A stretch of 64,000 nt of DNA, taken from the NCBI GenBank assembly GCA_963848375.1, contig CAWKDK010000010.1, positions 1 through 64,000 of the forward strand, written 5' to 3'. Below are positions 35,287 through 43,764 of the stretch, piece by piece; the first letter of the stretch is position 1; each line of letters opens with the position of its first letter. The translations under genes were made by a program, and so were the position numbers. A model generated the notes under the pieces. The model had not been told where the DNA came from, did not search any database, and saw only the letters and a program-made list of their open reading frames with translations. This stretch comes from JAJPJE01 sp963848375. Its GTDB lineage: Bacteria; Acidobacteriota; Terriglobia; Terriglobales; Acidobacteriaceae.

Positions 35287-37104
35287 CTAGCGCCACTCCG
35301 CTCCCGTAGTTCCCGAAAGAGCTCTATCCAGGTAGGTTGCCGCGCTAATCAATGCGAGGTGCGTGAACGCCTGCGGGAAATTTCCCAGATGTTGTCCATT
35401 CGAACCGAGTTCCTCGGAGTACAGACCAAGATGGTTGGCGTATCCCAGCAGCTTTTCAAATAACAACTGTGCTTTCTCCAAATCGCCAGCGCGCGCCAGG
35501 CACTCGACATACCAGAACGAGCATGCGGTGAAGCTACCTTCTCCACCCGGTAGACCGTCCACATGGGCACCGTCCACTTCGTAGCGTCGGACAAGCGTGT
35601 CTTCGATCAAGTGTGTTTCTATCGCGCGCATCGTCGAGAGCCACATCGGGTCCACGGGACTGATGAATCTCATCATTGGCATCAGCAGCGCTGAAGCGTC
35701 CAACTCCTCCGATCCCTTGAACTGCACAAATGCCTGCAGCCGCTCATTCCAGAAGTTGGTGAAAATATCGTTTCGAATTTCATCCCGGGTGCGCTGCCAT
35801 GACTCCAGAGGCCCCGAGAGCGACCTCTTCTGCGCCAGTCGCAATGCACGGTCGAAAGCCACCCAGCACATTACGCGAGAGTGCAAAAACTCCTTCGCAC
35901 CGCCGCGCACCTCCCAAATGCCCTCGTCAGGCCGTTGCCAGTTCTTTCCCAGCCAGTCGAGGATGCGCTGCACGTTCTGCCATCCGGAGTAGGAAATGGG
36001 ATCACCATACTTATTCGCGAGGTAAATGGAATCCATCATTTCCCCGTAGATATCGAGTTGCAGTTGCTGGTAAGCGGCGTTTCCAATGCGCACCGGCCGC
36101 GAGTTTTCGTACCCGGAGAGATGGTCGAGCGTCATCTCGTCAAGTTTTTGCCGGCCATCCACCCGATACATTACTTGTAAAGGCCCACGCTCCGCGTTGT
36201 CACAGAGTCGTCCTAGCAGCCAGTCGATGAACGCCTCTGTTTCTTCGACAAAGCCGAGTCGAATGAGCGCGTACAGCGTGAATGTCGCGTCCCGCAACCA
36301 TGTATATCGATAATCCCAGTTGCGTACTCCTCCGATGTTCTCCGGCAGCGAAAACGTAGGCGCGGCGATCAATGAGCCGTGCTCCTGGCTGATGAGCAAC
36401 TTCAATATCAAAGCGGAGCGATTGACCATTTCTCGCCATCGACCCTTATATTTCGATTTCGCTATCCATGCTTTCCAGAAGCGGCTCGTCCGTTGGAAGC
36501 GCTTGTTCGCGAGTTCCATCTCAGGTTGGTTTTCCGGAGAACGCAATCCGCCAAGCACGAAGGTTGCGGTTTCGCCGGCACATAAGCTGAATCGCGACGT
36601 CACATCCTGAGATTTACGTTCCAAAGTAACGGTGGAATACAGCCCCATGGGCGGGCATACGTTGTCAGCTGGGAAGAACGTCGCACAGCGATCCGAAATC
36701 TCTGCCCGGTGCGTGCAGCGTCCGTAGTTGAATCGTGGGAGGCAGTGCATTTGGAATTGCACGTTGCCCCTGATCACCGAGACCATCCGGATAATCTCAT
36801 TCGGCTGTTTCCCATCCTTTTCGATGGGCATAAAATCCGTGAGTTCGGCAACGCCTTCTTCTGCGAGAAATCGCGTCAGCAACGTATTCGTGTCGGGCAA
36901 ATAGAGCTGGCGTATCCGCACGTTCGTGAGCTGGGGCTCAATCTGGAAGCAGCCACCGTTTTTGTCGTCGAGCAGCGCAGCGAATACCGTGGGGGAATCG
37001 AAGTCTGGATAACACAGAAAATCGATCGAGCCATGAATGCCAACCAGCGCAATCGAGCGCATGTTTCCGATCACACCGTAATTTTCAATAGGCTGAAAAC
37101 TCAT
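35287..37104 (-). CDS. GH15-family glucoamylase/trehalase
   Basis: Start ATG 37104 (about 605 residues) matches the usual SFQPIENYGVIGNMRSIALVG beginning; upstream codons to 37227 are within or beside the preceding gene. The N-terminal trehalase-like beta domain is followed by an (alpha/alpha)6 toroid with WDYRYTWLRDATFTLYAL, GIWEVRGG (likely catalytic Glu) and LYSEELG plus NFPQAFTHLALI. Bacterial GH15 enzymes cleave glucose from alpha-glucans or trehalose. No signal peptide, so cytosolic. It is the last gene of an operon after ppgK, 15 bases apart. Confidence 0.92.
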   Translation of the reverse strand: MSFQPIENYGVIGNMRSIALVGIHGSIDFLCYPDFDSPTVFAALLDDKNGGCFQIEPQLTNVRIRQLYLPDTNTLLTRFLAEEGVAELTDFMPIEKDGKQPNEIIRMVSVIRGNVQFQMHCLPRFNYGRCTHRAEISDRCATFFPADNVCPPMGLYSTVTLERKSQDVTSRFSLCAGETATFVLGGLRSPENQPEMELANKRFQRTSRFWKAWIAKSKYKGRWREMVNRSALILKLLISQEHGSLIAAPTFSLPENIGGVRNWDYRYTWLRDATFTLYALIRLGFVEETEAFIDWLLGRLCDNAERGPLQVMYRVDGRQKLDEMTLDHLSGYENSRPVRIGNAAYQQLQLDIYGEMMDSIYLANKYGDPISYSGWQNVQRILDWLGKNWQRPDEGIWEVRGGAKEFLHSRVMCWVAFDRALRLAQKRSLSGPLESWQRTRDEIRNDIFTNFWNERLQAFVQFKGSEELDASALLMPMMRFISPVDPMWLSTMRAIETHLIEDTLVRRYEVDGAHVDGLPGGEGSFTACSFWYVECLARAGDLEKAQLLFEKLLGYANHLGLYSEELGSNGQHLGNFPQAFTHLALISAATYLDRALSGTTGAEWR

Positions 37105-37118
37105 TGGAAAAGGACTTT

Positions 37119-37823
37119 CTAAGACGTGCGAATCGTGGCACCACTTTTCTTGCGAGAAGAACGTCGCCGGCCATTCGATTCTTTCCACATTCGAAATCCA
37201 CCGGTAAAGGCATTTGCGTTGTCGCACGCCCTGGATCCTGGGGGTAGCTCCTTCAACTTTTTGACATTGCCGCCTCCAAGAACCACATCTTCAGCCTGGA
37301 GTGCGGCAGCGAGTCGTGCCACAACATCGGCAACAAGACGGCGCCATCTCCTCTGCCCCCACTTCTTCAGCCCACGCAGACCAACGTAATCCTCGAAAGT
37401 CGCGGACTTATAGGGAAGATGCCCCAACTCCATTGGCAGCAATACGCCATCCGCGATCAGCGCAGAACCCAGACCAGTTCCTAAGCCCAGAAACAGCATC
37501 TTGCCACGCTTGTAATCGCCGAGGGCTTGCATGGCCGCATCATTGACGACCTTCACCGGACGTCCAAATGCTTTTTCAAAATCAAAACCAACCCACCCTG
37601 TCCCTAGATTGTGTGGTTCCGCGGACGGGCGTTGCCGGATAACTGAACCAGGATATCCGATCGATACCGCGTCATACTGCCAGTCATCCGCGAGTTTCTT
37701 GACTCCCGAAACCATCTGCTTGGCGGTTAACGTCGGCCCAGACGCGAATTTGCGTGACACTCGTTTCCCGGAGACGAGAATCTTCACATGGGTTCCGCCT
37801 ACGTCGACCACGAGCACTTTCAT
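37119..37823 (-). CDS. ppgK: Polyphosphate glucokinase-like ROK/ppgK-family protein
   Basis: This 234-residue protein has DVGGTHVKILVSG for phosphate binding at the N-terminus, VVNDAAMQALGDYKRGKMLFLGLGTGLGSAL at the middle and VGLRGLKKWG, typical of PpgK-type kinases that phosphorylate glucose from inorganic polyphosphate or ATP. The short length and GTGLGSAL fit polyP-glucokinases better than ordinary ROK proteins. It sits between msrA and GH15, eight and 15 bases away, so glucose from GH15 is a natural substrate. The donor (polyP or ATP) is inferred. Confidence 0.85.
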   Translation of the reverse strand: MKVLVVDVGGTHVKILVSGKRVSRKFASGPTLTAKQMVSGVKKLADDWQYDAVSIGYPGSVIRQRPSAEPHNLGTGWVGFDFEKAFGRPVKVVNDAAMQALGDYKRGKMLFLGLGTGLGSALIADGVLLPMELGHLPYKSATFEDYVGLRGLKKWGQRRWRRLVADVVARLAAALQAEDVVLGGGNVKKLKELPPGSRACDNANAFTGGFRMWKESNGRRRSSRKKSGATIRTS

Positions 37824-37831
37824 GGCAGGGT

Positions 37832-38356
37832 TCAGCCGGCCCGGCTGACTTCTGCTCTCTTGGGAAGCGTCCAGTTAGGCCGAATGAAATGACAGGTGTA
37901 TCCGCCGGGGTATCGTTCCAGGTAGTCCTGGTGTTCCGGCTCAGCCTCCCAGAAAGGACCGGCTGGCGCCACCTCCGTCACTACCTTGCCCGGCCACAGC
38001 CCTGAGGCTTCAACGTCGGCAATGGTATCCTCCGCGATCCGTTTCTGCTCGTCGTTGGTATAAAAGATCGCGGAACGATAGCTTGTTCCCAAATCATTAC
38101 CTTGCCGATTCAGAGTCGTTGGATCGTGAATCTGGAAGAAAAATTCCAAGAGCTTGCGAAAAGTGAGTTTCGTTGGGTCGAACACAATCTCAAGCGCTTC
38201 GGCATGGCTGCCGTGATTGCGATACGTCGCGTTGGGCACATCCCCGCCCGAATAACCGACTCGTGTGGAAATCACGCCTGGGTAGCGGCGAAGCAAATCC
38301 TGCATACCCCAGAAACAACCTCCGGCGAGGATCGCGCGTTCTGTAGATGACGCCAT
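37832..38356 (-). CDS. msrA: Peptide-methionine (S)-S-oxide reductase
   Basis: The product is 174 residues. ATG with AAAGGAG upstream, overlapping the msrB stop. The catalytic cysteine is in GCFWGMQDLL at residues 13-17, followed by GYSGGDVPNATYRNHGSHAEALEI and HDPTTLNRQGNDLGTSYRSAIFY, all canonical MsrA. It reduces the S-epimer of methionine sulfoxide in proteins. C-terminal resolving cysteines are not obvious apart from a tail near GGYTCHF. It is co-transcribed with msrB, giving both stereospecificities. Confidence 0.95.
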   Translation of the reverse strand: MASSTERAILAGGCFWGMQDLLRRYPGVISTRVGYSGGDVPNATYRNHGSHAEALEIVFDPTKLTFRKLLEFFFQIHDPTTLNRQGNDLGTSYRSAIFYTNDEQKRIAEDTIADVEASGLWPGKVVTEVAPAGPFWEAEPEHQDYLERYPGGYTCHFIRPNWTLPKRAEVSRAG

Positions 38357-38359
38357 TTT

Positions 38360-38815
38360 CTACTCCTTTTTTGCAGTCTCGAATAGTTTGCGGTATTGGC
38401 CATATCCCTCGCTCTCAAGTTCCTCGAGAGGGATGAAGCGCAGCGAAGCTGAATTAATGCAATAACGGAGGCCGCCCTCTTCCGGCGGTCCATCGGGGAA
38501 AACGTGTCCGAGATGACTGTCGCCCTGACTGGATCGAACTTCAGTGCGCGCCATGCCGTGGCTCGTATCAGTATTCTCGACGACGTTTTCAGCATCAATC
38601 GGCTTCGTGAAACTCGGCCAACCAGAGTGGCTGTCGTACTTGTTTACCGACGCGAACAGTGGCTCGCCTGAAACAACGTCCACGTAGATCCCCGGCTCTT
38701 TATTATCCCAATACTCATTGTCGAAGGGACGCTCGGTCCCATCATGCTGGGTCACGCGATATTGCTCGGGAGAGAGGCGGGATACGGCTTCTGGATTCTT
38801 GTTGTATTTCGGCAT
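38360..38815 (-). CDS. msrB: Peptide-methionine (R)-S-oxide reductase
   Basis: Start ATG 38815 (about 151 residues) is typical of MsrB, though an upstream ATG at 38875 or 38938 is possible; ribosome sites are weak. The domain has LSPEQYRVTQHDGTERPFDNEYWD, SHSGWPSFTKPID, DSHLGHVFPDGP and RYCINSASLRF, with the catalytic cysteine. The CxxC zinc pairs of many MsrBs are not seen, so this is the zinc-free type. It is the first gene of msrB-msrA-ppgK-GH15 and is divergent from the response regulator gene. Confidence 0.92.
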   Translation of the reverse strand: MPKYNKNPEAVSRLSPEQYRVTQHDGTERPFDNEYWDNKEPGIYVDVVSGEPLFASVNKYDSHSGWPSFTKPIDAENVVENTDTSHGMARTEVRSSQGDSHLGHVFPDGPPEEGGLRYCINSASLRFIPLEELESEGYGQYRKLFETAKKE

Positions 38816-39008
38816 ACGCACATTAGAGTGCTGGACCACGCAAATCGATCCACCTTTGCCCTTTAGATTTTGCATCACCCGTCCCTGGCGCAATCCATTC
38901 TTGAAAGCAGCTGCCAGTACGTGGTCCGCCACGTCCAACAGGCATCAACCACGTGGATCCCCTGGCGTCATGGCATTATAAGTTGATGCCTCCGGGGTAT
39001 AGTTAGCC

Positions 39009-39680
39009 ATGCGCGTTCTGGTTATCGAGGATGAGCGCAGGCTGGCTGAAAACATCGCGCGAAGCGTGCGCGAGAGTGCCGGATACGCCGTGGATTGCGC
39101 CTTCGATGGCGAAAACGGCCTCTACATGGCCAAATCCAATCCTTACGACCTGATCATGGTCGACCTGATGTTACCCGGCCGGGATGGCCTCTCTGTCGTC
39201 CAGGAACTTCGAAGAGGCGGGGCGACTGTGCCGATTCTCGTCCTGACTGCGCGTGACGAAAAAGAGTCGGTGGTCGCATTATTGAACGCTGGCGCGGACG
39301 ACTACGTAACCAAGCCGTTCGATCTGGGCGAACTCATCGCCCGTGCCAAGGCCCTGATTCGCCGCGGAAAAGGTGAAAGCGATACCGTCCTGAGGTTCCA
39401 TGATCTCGAAATGAATATTGCCGATCATACCGTTCATCGCGATGGCAAACCGGTCTCGCTGACGGGCATGGAATATCGTGTGCTCGAATATCTCGCGCAC
39501 CGGCGCGGAGCGGTCGTTTCCAAAACCGAATTGCTGGAGCATCTCTACGACTTCAATTGGGAGAGATTCAGTAACGTAATTGAAGTCTACATTTCAGGCC
39601 TCCGGCGCAAGCTCGGCGACGCGAAAGGCGAGAAGCTGATTCAGACTCTTCGCGGGCAGGGCTACGTACTGCGAGCGTGA
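39009..39680 (+). CDS. OmpR/PhoB-family response regulator
   Basis: This 223-residue regulator has an N-terminal receiver (phospho-acceptor Asp52 in VDLMLPGRDG, Thr80, Lys102 in TKPFD) and a C-terminal winged-helix DNA-binding domain (about 128-222, ending GEKLIQTLRGQGYVLRA). It works with the kinase that follows with overlapping codons. The efflux genes downstream are the natural target. Confidence 0.95.
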   Translation: MRVLVIEDERRLAENIARSVRESAGYAVDCAFDGENGLYMAKSNPYDLIMVDLMLPGRDGLSVVQELRRGGATVPILVLTARDEKESVVALLNAGADDYVTKPFDLGELIARAKALIRRGKGESDTVLRFHDLEMNIADHTVHRDGKPVSLTGMEYRVLEYLAHRRGAVVSKTELLEHLYDFNWERFSNVIEVYISGLRRKLGDAKGEKLIQTLRGQGYVLRA

Positions 39681-41107
39681 ATATGAAGAGTTCCTCGATC
39701 AAACGGCGCCTGGTCACGGTAGTCCTGATCACGCAGTTGTTGCTCACTATTGGCGTGGTCACGGTCGCCGTCGTTCTGACGAAGCGTCAGCTTCGGAACG
39801 CCTTCGATGCCGGCCTGCACGGCCGCGCCATGAGCGTCGCTGCCCTCGTGCGCTATTCCGAAGAAGAGCACCCGACTCTCGTCTTCGATCGTGAAATGGT
39901 TCCACCGCCGCTCGACCGCCGCCATCCGGACCTGTACCGGATACTCGATCAGAACGGAAAGGTGCTTGCCACCTCAGACAACTGGCCCGCCAACTTTGAT
40001 CCTGCCCCTCATGGCAACCGAAACAACTGGAACCTGAAACTGCAAGGTGAGATGTATCGCGCAGTTCGACTGAAAGATGTTCCGGTGCTTGATCAGGAGC
40101 CAGCAGGTACCGCAAATAGCGGCGCGACGATCACTGTGTTCTACGCGGCTTCGACCGAGGAATTGAGTGAGTCCGCTTGGCGGGCTGCGATATTGATCTG
40201 CCTCGCTAGCATCACCATGCTCGCGATCGCGACTATGGCTGTGCTCTGGGGAATCAAGAGAGGTCTATCGCCACTGGCCGTTTTAGCTTCCCGTGCGGCA
40301 GACGTGTCCCCAGCGAATTGGGAACTGCGCCTTCCGCCCGAGGCTTTGCAGACCTCTGAACTGGCGCCTCTCACACACGCGATGAATACGATGCTCGCCA
40401 ACCTGCAACAGGCGTTTACATCACAGCGTGCCTTCCTCGCGGACGCTGCGCACGAGCTCAAAACTCCGGTCGCAATCGTGAAGTCGACGATTCAGTCGCT
40501 TTTGCAGCGGCCGCGCTCCGCGGAAGAATATCGGGATGGCGTCGAGGCTGCGTTGGAGGATATCGAGCGCCTCGAGAAACTGGTTCACTCCATGTTGCGA
40601 CTGGCGCGTGCAGAACAGTGGGCGTCGGGCAGTCTGCGCCGTGACTTGGAAGAGATCGACCTTACCTCGACCTGCGAGCTCTCCATCGCGCACCTCCGGT
40701 CTCTGGCTGAAGCCCGCAAATTGAAGCTCGACCTTCAGCGCGATGGCTCTCCCCGATTGCATGCCGATGCCGAAGACCTGGAATTGGTATGGGGAAATCT
40801 GCTGGAGAATGCCATCCAATACAGCCCGCCTGGATCGAGCGTGCAAATGACAGTGGTTGGCGTCGATACCGGAGCCGAGGTCTCAGTAAAGGACCATGGG
40901 CAGGGGATTCCCGCTGCCGAAATCCCCTTCATCTTTGATCGCTTCCGACGCGCGGATACATCCCGGGCCCGCAATACCGGCGGATACGGCCTCGGCCTGG
41001 CCATCTCGAAGGCGATAGTCGAAGCCTATGGTGGGACTATTCGTGTCGAGAGCGAAGTCGGAATTGGCACCACCATGACCGTCCGGCTCCCCGCCAACTC
41101 GAATTAA
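39677..41107 (+). CDS. Sensor histidine kinase
   Basis: This 476-residue membrane kinase starts at a GTG overlapping the regulator stop (GTGA); ATG 39683 is also possible. Two membrane helices (about 14-34 and 171-193) flank a periplasmic sensor of about 135 residues. A HAMP-like region follows, then the H-box with His259 (AAHELKTPVAIVK) and the ATPase with WGNLLENAIQYSPPG, KDHGQGIP and GYGLGLAISKAIVEAYGG. It senses a periplasmic or membrane signal and phosphorylates the paired regulator. Confidence 0.95.
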   Translation: MNMKSSSIKRRLVTVVLITQLLLTIGVVTVAVVLTKRQLRNAFDAGLHGRAMSVAALVRYSEEEHPTLVFDREMVPPPLDRRHPDLYRILDQNGKVLATSDNWPANFDPAPHGNRNNWNLKLQGEMYRAVRLKDVPVLDQEPAGTANSGATITVFYAASTEELSESAWRAAILICLASITMLAIATMAVLWGIKRGLSPLAVLASRAADVSPANWELRLPPEALQTSELAPLTHAMNTMLANLQQAFTSQRAFLADAAHELKTPVAIVKSTIQSLLQRPRSAEEYRDGVEAALEDIERLEKLVHSMLRLARAEQWASGSLRRDLEEIDLTSTCELSIAHLRSLAEARKLKLDLQRDGSPRLHADAEDLELVWGNLLENAIQYSPPGSSVQMTVVGVDTGAEVSVKDHGQGIPAAEIPFIFDRFRRADTSRARNTGGYGLGLAISKAIVEAYGGTIRVESEVGIGTTMTVRLPANSN

Positions 41108-41161
41108 GGTTCCGTTAAGGTTTGCTGTGTCACAGTGGAGAGCTCTCTCTGAGAGGCCGAT

Positions 41162-42478
41162 GTGAATCTACGTCTTCTTCCATTCGCTGCTGTCATAGTG
41201 CTGTCTGTCGTCGGTTGCTGCCAGGTTCCTAGTACTGCGAGCGCGCCCCCTCCAGGGCAGCGTCCAACAATCAGCTTGCAGGATGCACTCGCGCGCGCGA
41301 AGGTGAACAGCCCGCAGTTTCGCGCGGCGGTCATGCAATCCGGTCTGGCGCGTGAAGATCGGGTTCAGGCTCGTGCGGCACTTCTTCCCAGCGTCGATTA
41401 TGTGACTGGCGCAATCTACACTGAGCCCACGAGCGCGTCGTCTCCGCGTTTCATCGCAGCAAATGGTGTGCGGGAATACATCAGCCAAGGCGCCGTACGC
41501 CAGAGCATCGGCTTCACCTCATTCGCGGACTATCGTCGCGCGCACGCTGCCGAAGCGCTGGCGACCGCGCAAGCTGAGATTGCCGCGCGCGGGCTGGTGG
41601 TCACGGTTGTACAGAGCTACTACGGAGCCATCGTCGGGCAGCGCAAAACAGCGAACGCTCAGCAAGCGGCGGACGAAGCGCAACGGTTTTTGGATCTGAG
41701 TGAGCGCCTGGAAAAGGGCGGCGAGGTAGCCCATGCTGACGTGATCAAGGCTCAACTCCAGGCCAATGACAGCGTCCGCGCGCTTCAGGAGTCGCAGTTG
41801 GCTGCGGAGAAAGCGCGGCTTGGTTTGGCGGTCCTGCTCTTTCCAGTGTTTACGCAGGATTTTGACCTCGTCGATGATCTTCGATTTACGACGCCCCTTC
41901 CGCAGATTGCCGAGGTACAAGTGCTCGCCGCCAGAAATAATCCTGAATTGAAGGCCGCGCTCGCTGCCGCGCAGGTCGCTTCCAATGAAGTGCAGTCGGC
42001 AATCGGCGGCCACCTACCCACTCTGTCGCTCGACTATTTTTATGGGATCGATGCGCCGCAATATGCCACCTATACCAACGGCAACCGCAATCTCGGATAT
42101 CAAGTCTCCGCGAGTTTGCAGCTGCCAATCTTTAACTGGGGCGCCACGCAGAGCCGTGTGCGTCAGGCGGAGCTGAGACGCACGCAGGCGCAGGTGGAGT
42201 TGAGCGCCACCCAAAGGCAATCTCTGGCCGATCTCCAGGCGTTTTATTCCGAGGCTTTCGTGGCTAAGAATCAGATCGAGATTCTCAAGCGATCGGCCGA
42301 TCTGGCCCAGGAAAGTTTGCGTCTCACAACACTCCGTTATCAAGCCGGCGAAGCGACCGCGCTTGAAGTGGTGGACGCGCAAAATGCGCTCGTACTAGCG
42401 AAAAATAACTATGATGACGGAGAAGTTCGCTACCGGCTTGCTGTGGCCAATCTGCAAACGCTGACGGGTACTTTCTAG
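41162..42478 (+). CDS. TolC-family outer-membrane efflux protein
   Basis: This 438-residue protein has a GTG start with GAGAGG upstream and a lipoprotein- or signal-peptide-like N-terminus (VIVLSVVGCCQV, cysteine near 20). Two TolC repeats with the usual helix pairs follow: ISLQDALARAKVNSPQFRAAV and a central GEVAHADVIKAQLQ, then LRYQAGEATALEVVDAQNAL. It is the outer-membrane duct for the adaptor and permease that follow. It is 55 bp behind the kinase gene, so the entire two-component/efflux group is probably one transcript. Confidence 0.92.
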   Translation: MNLRLLPFAAVIVLSVVGCCQVPSTASAPPPGQRPTISLQDALARAKVNSPQFRAAVMQSGLAREDRVQARAALLPSVDYVTGAIYTEPTSASSPRFIAANGVREYISQGAVRQSIGFTSFADYRRAHAAEALATAQAEIAARGLVVTVVQSYYGAIVGQRKTANAQQAADEAQRFLDLSERLEKGGEVAHADVIKAQLQANDSVRALQESQLAAEKARLGLAVLLFPVFTQDFDLVDDLRFTTPLPQIAEVQVLAARNNPELKAALAAAQVASNEVQSAIGGHLPTLSLDYFYGIDAPQYATYTNGNRNLGYQVSASLQLPIFNWGATQSRVRQAELRRTQAQVELSATQRQSLADLQAFYSEAFVAKNQIEILKRSADLAQESLRLTTLRYQAGEATALEVVDAQNALVLAKNNYDDGEVRYRLAVANLQTLTGTF

Positions 42479-42479
42479 T

Positions 42480-43757
42480 ATGAGCACTCGGAATCGAACC
42501 TTGTTCATTGCCGGCGGAGTTGTGGCTGTTGCCATCGCGGCGATCCTATTCTTTTCGCGGTCCAAAGAAGCTCCGGCGTCGGAGCCCGTCGTCGCTGTTC
42601 AGATGGTCAAGGCCGAGCGCAAGCCGATCCGTCAGATCGTCACCACAGAGGCGATTCTTTTCCCGAGGAAACAGGCAGCCGTAACGCCAAAGATCACCGC
42701 GCCCGTTCGGAAATTTTATGTAAACCGCGGCTCGCGTGTTCATGCCGGAGAACTGCTTGCCGTTCTCGAGAACCGGGATTTGGCCGCTGCTGTGGCCGAT
42801 TCCAAAGGCGCATTCGAGCAGGCGCAAGCCACCTATCAAACGACTACCGGCGCGAACCTACCTGAGGATCTGAAGAAATCCGAGCTGGACCTGAAGACAG
42901 CGCAGGAAGCCTTGGAAGCGGAACAGAAGCTTTACGACAGCCGTGAAGCTCTTTTCAATCAGGGCGCCCTGCCACGCAAGGAACTGGACCAAGCCCGTGT
43001 TTCCCTGGTCCAGGCAAAGGCGCAGTACCAGTTGGCGAATCAGCATTACGCAGCGGCTCTCGCAATTGGCAAGCCGCAAGGCGAGAAATCAGCGACCGGA
43101 CAATTGACTTCCGCGAAGGGCAAGTTCGAGGGAGCCGCCGCGCAGTTGAGCTACACCGAGATTCGAAGTCCGATCGACGGAGTGGTTACAGACCGCCCTT
43201 TGTATCCCGGCGAAACTCCGACAGCAGGTACAGCGCTGTTAACGATCATGGATACCTCGTCGGTCATTGCGAAGGCACACATACCGCAGGATGATGCGGC
43301 CATTCTGAAAGTCGGTGATCCGGCCACAATTACCGCTCCCGGCGATTTCAAAGCGGAAGGCAAGGTAACGCTGATCAGTCCGGCGCTCGACCCCAACAGC
43401 ACAACCGTTGAAGTTTGGATTGAAGCGCCCAACCCGCGCGGCGCGTTGCGCCCGGGCACAGCCGTGAATCTGCAGATCGTCGCACGAGTCGACGAAAACG
43501 CGATTGCTGTCCCCGCCTCCGCCATTCTCAAAACACCTGAGGGTGAAACAAAGCTGATGGTCGTGAGTGACGATGGCATTGCACGCGAGCGCGTGGTCGA
43601 GACTGGAATCAGCGGCACAGGCGATGTGCAAATCACCAAGGGACTGAATGCCGGCGAAACGGTGATCGCTTCCGGAGCTTACGGCCTCGCCGATAAAACG
43701 CATGTGAAGCAGATCGAAACAGCGGCTGCCCCTGCACCTGGATCGGAAAAGGAGTGA
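42480..43757 (+). CDS. RND periplasmic adaptor subunit
   Basis: This 425-residue protein begins one base after the TolC stop. A single membrane anchor (about 8-25, IAGGVVAVAIAAILFFS) is followed by lipoyl half (KITAPVRKFYVNRGSRVHAGELLAVLENRDL), a long coiled coil (about 100-210), a second lipoyl half with YTEIRSPIDGVVTDRPLYPG, a beta-barrel, and a membrane-proximal domain. It joins the permease and the outer-membrane protein. It ends with a short Ala/Pro-rich tail. Confidence 0.93.
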   Translation: MSTRNRTLFIAGGVVAVAIAAILFFSRSKEAPASEPVVAVQMVKAERKPIRQIVTTEAILFPRKQAAVTPKITAPVRKFYVNRGSRVHAGELLAVLENRDLAAAVADSKGAFEQAQATYQTTTGANLPEDLKKSELDLKTAQEALEAEQKLYDSREALFNQGALPRKELDQARVSLVQAKAQYQLANQHYAAALAIGKPQGEKSATGQLTSAKGKFEGAAAQLSYTEIRSPIDGVVTDRPLYPGETPTAGTALLTIMDTSSVIAKAHIPQDDAAILKVGDPATITAPGDFKAEGKVTLISPALDPNSTTVEVWIEAPNPRGALRPGTAVNLQIVARVDENAIAVPASAILKTPEGETKLMVVSDDGIARERVVETGISGTGDVQITKGLNAGETVIASGAYGLADKTHVKQIETAAAPAPGSEKE

Positions 43758-43764
43758 TGCGCGG

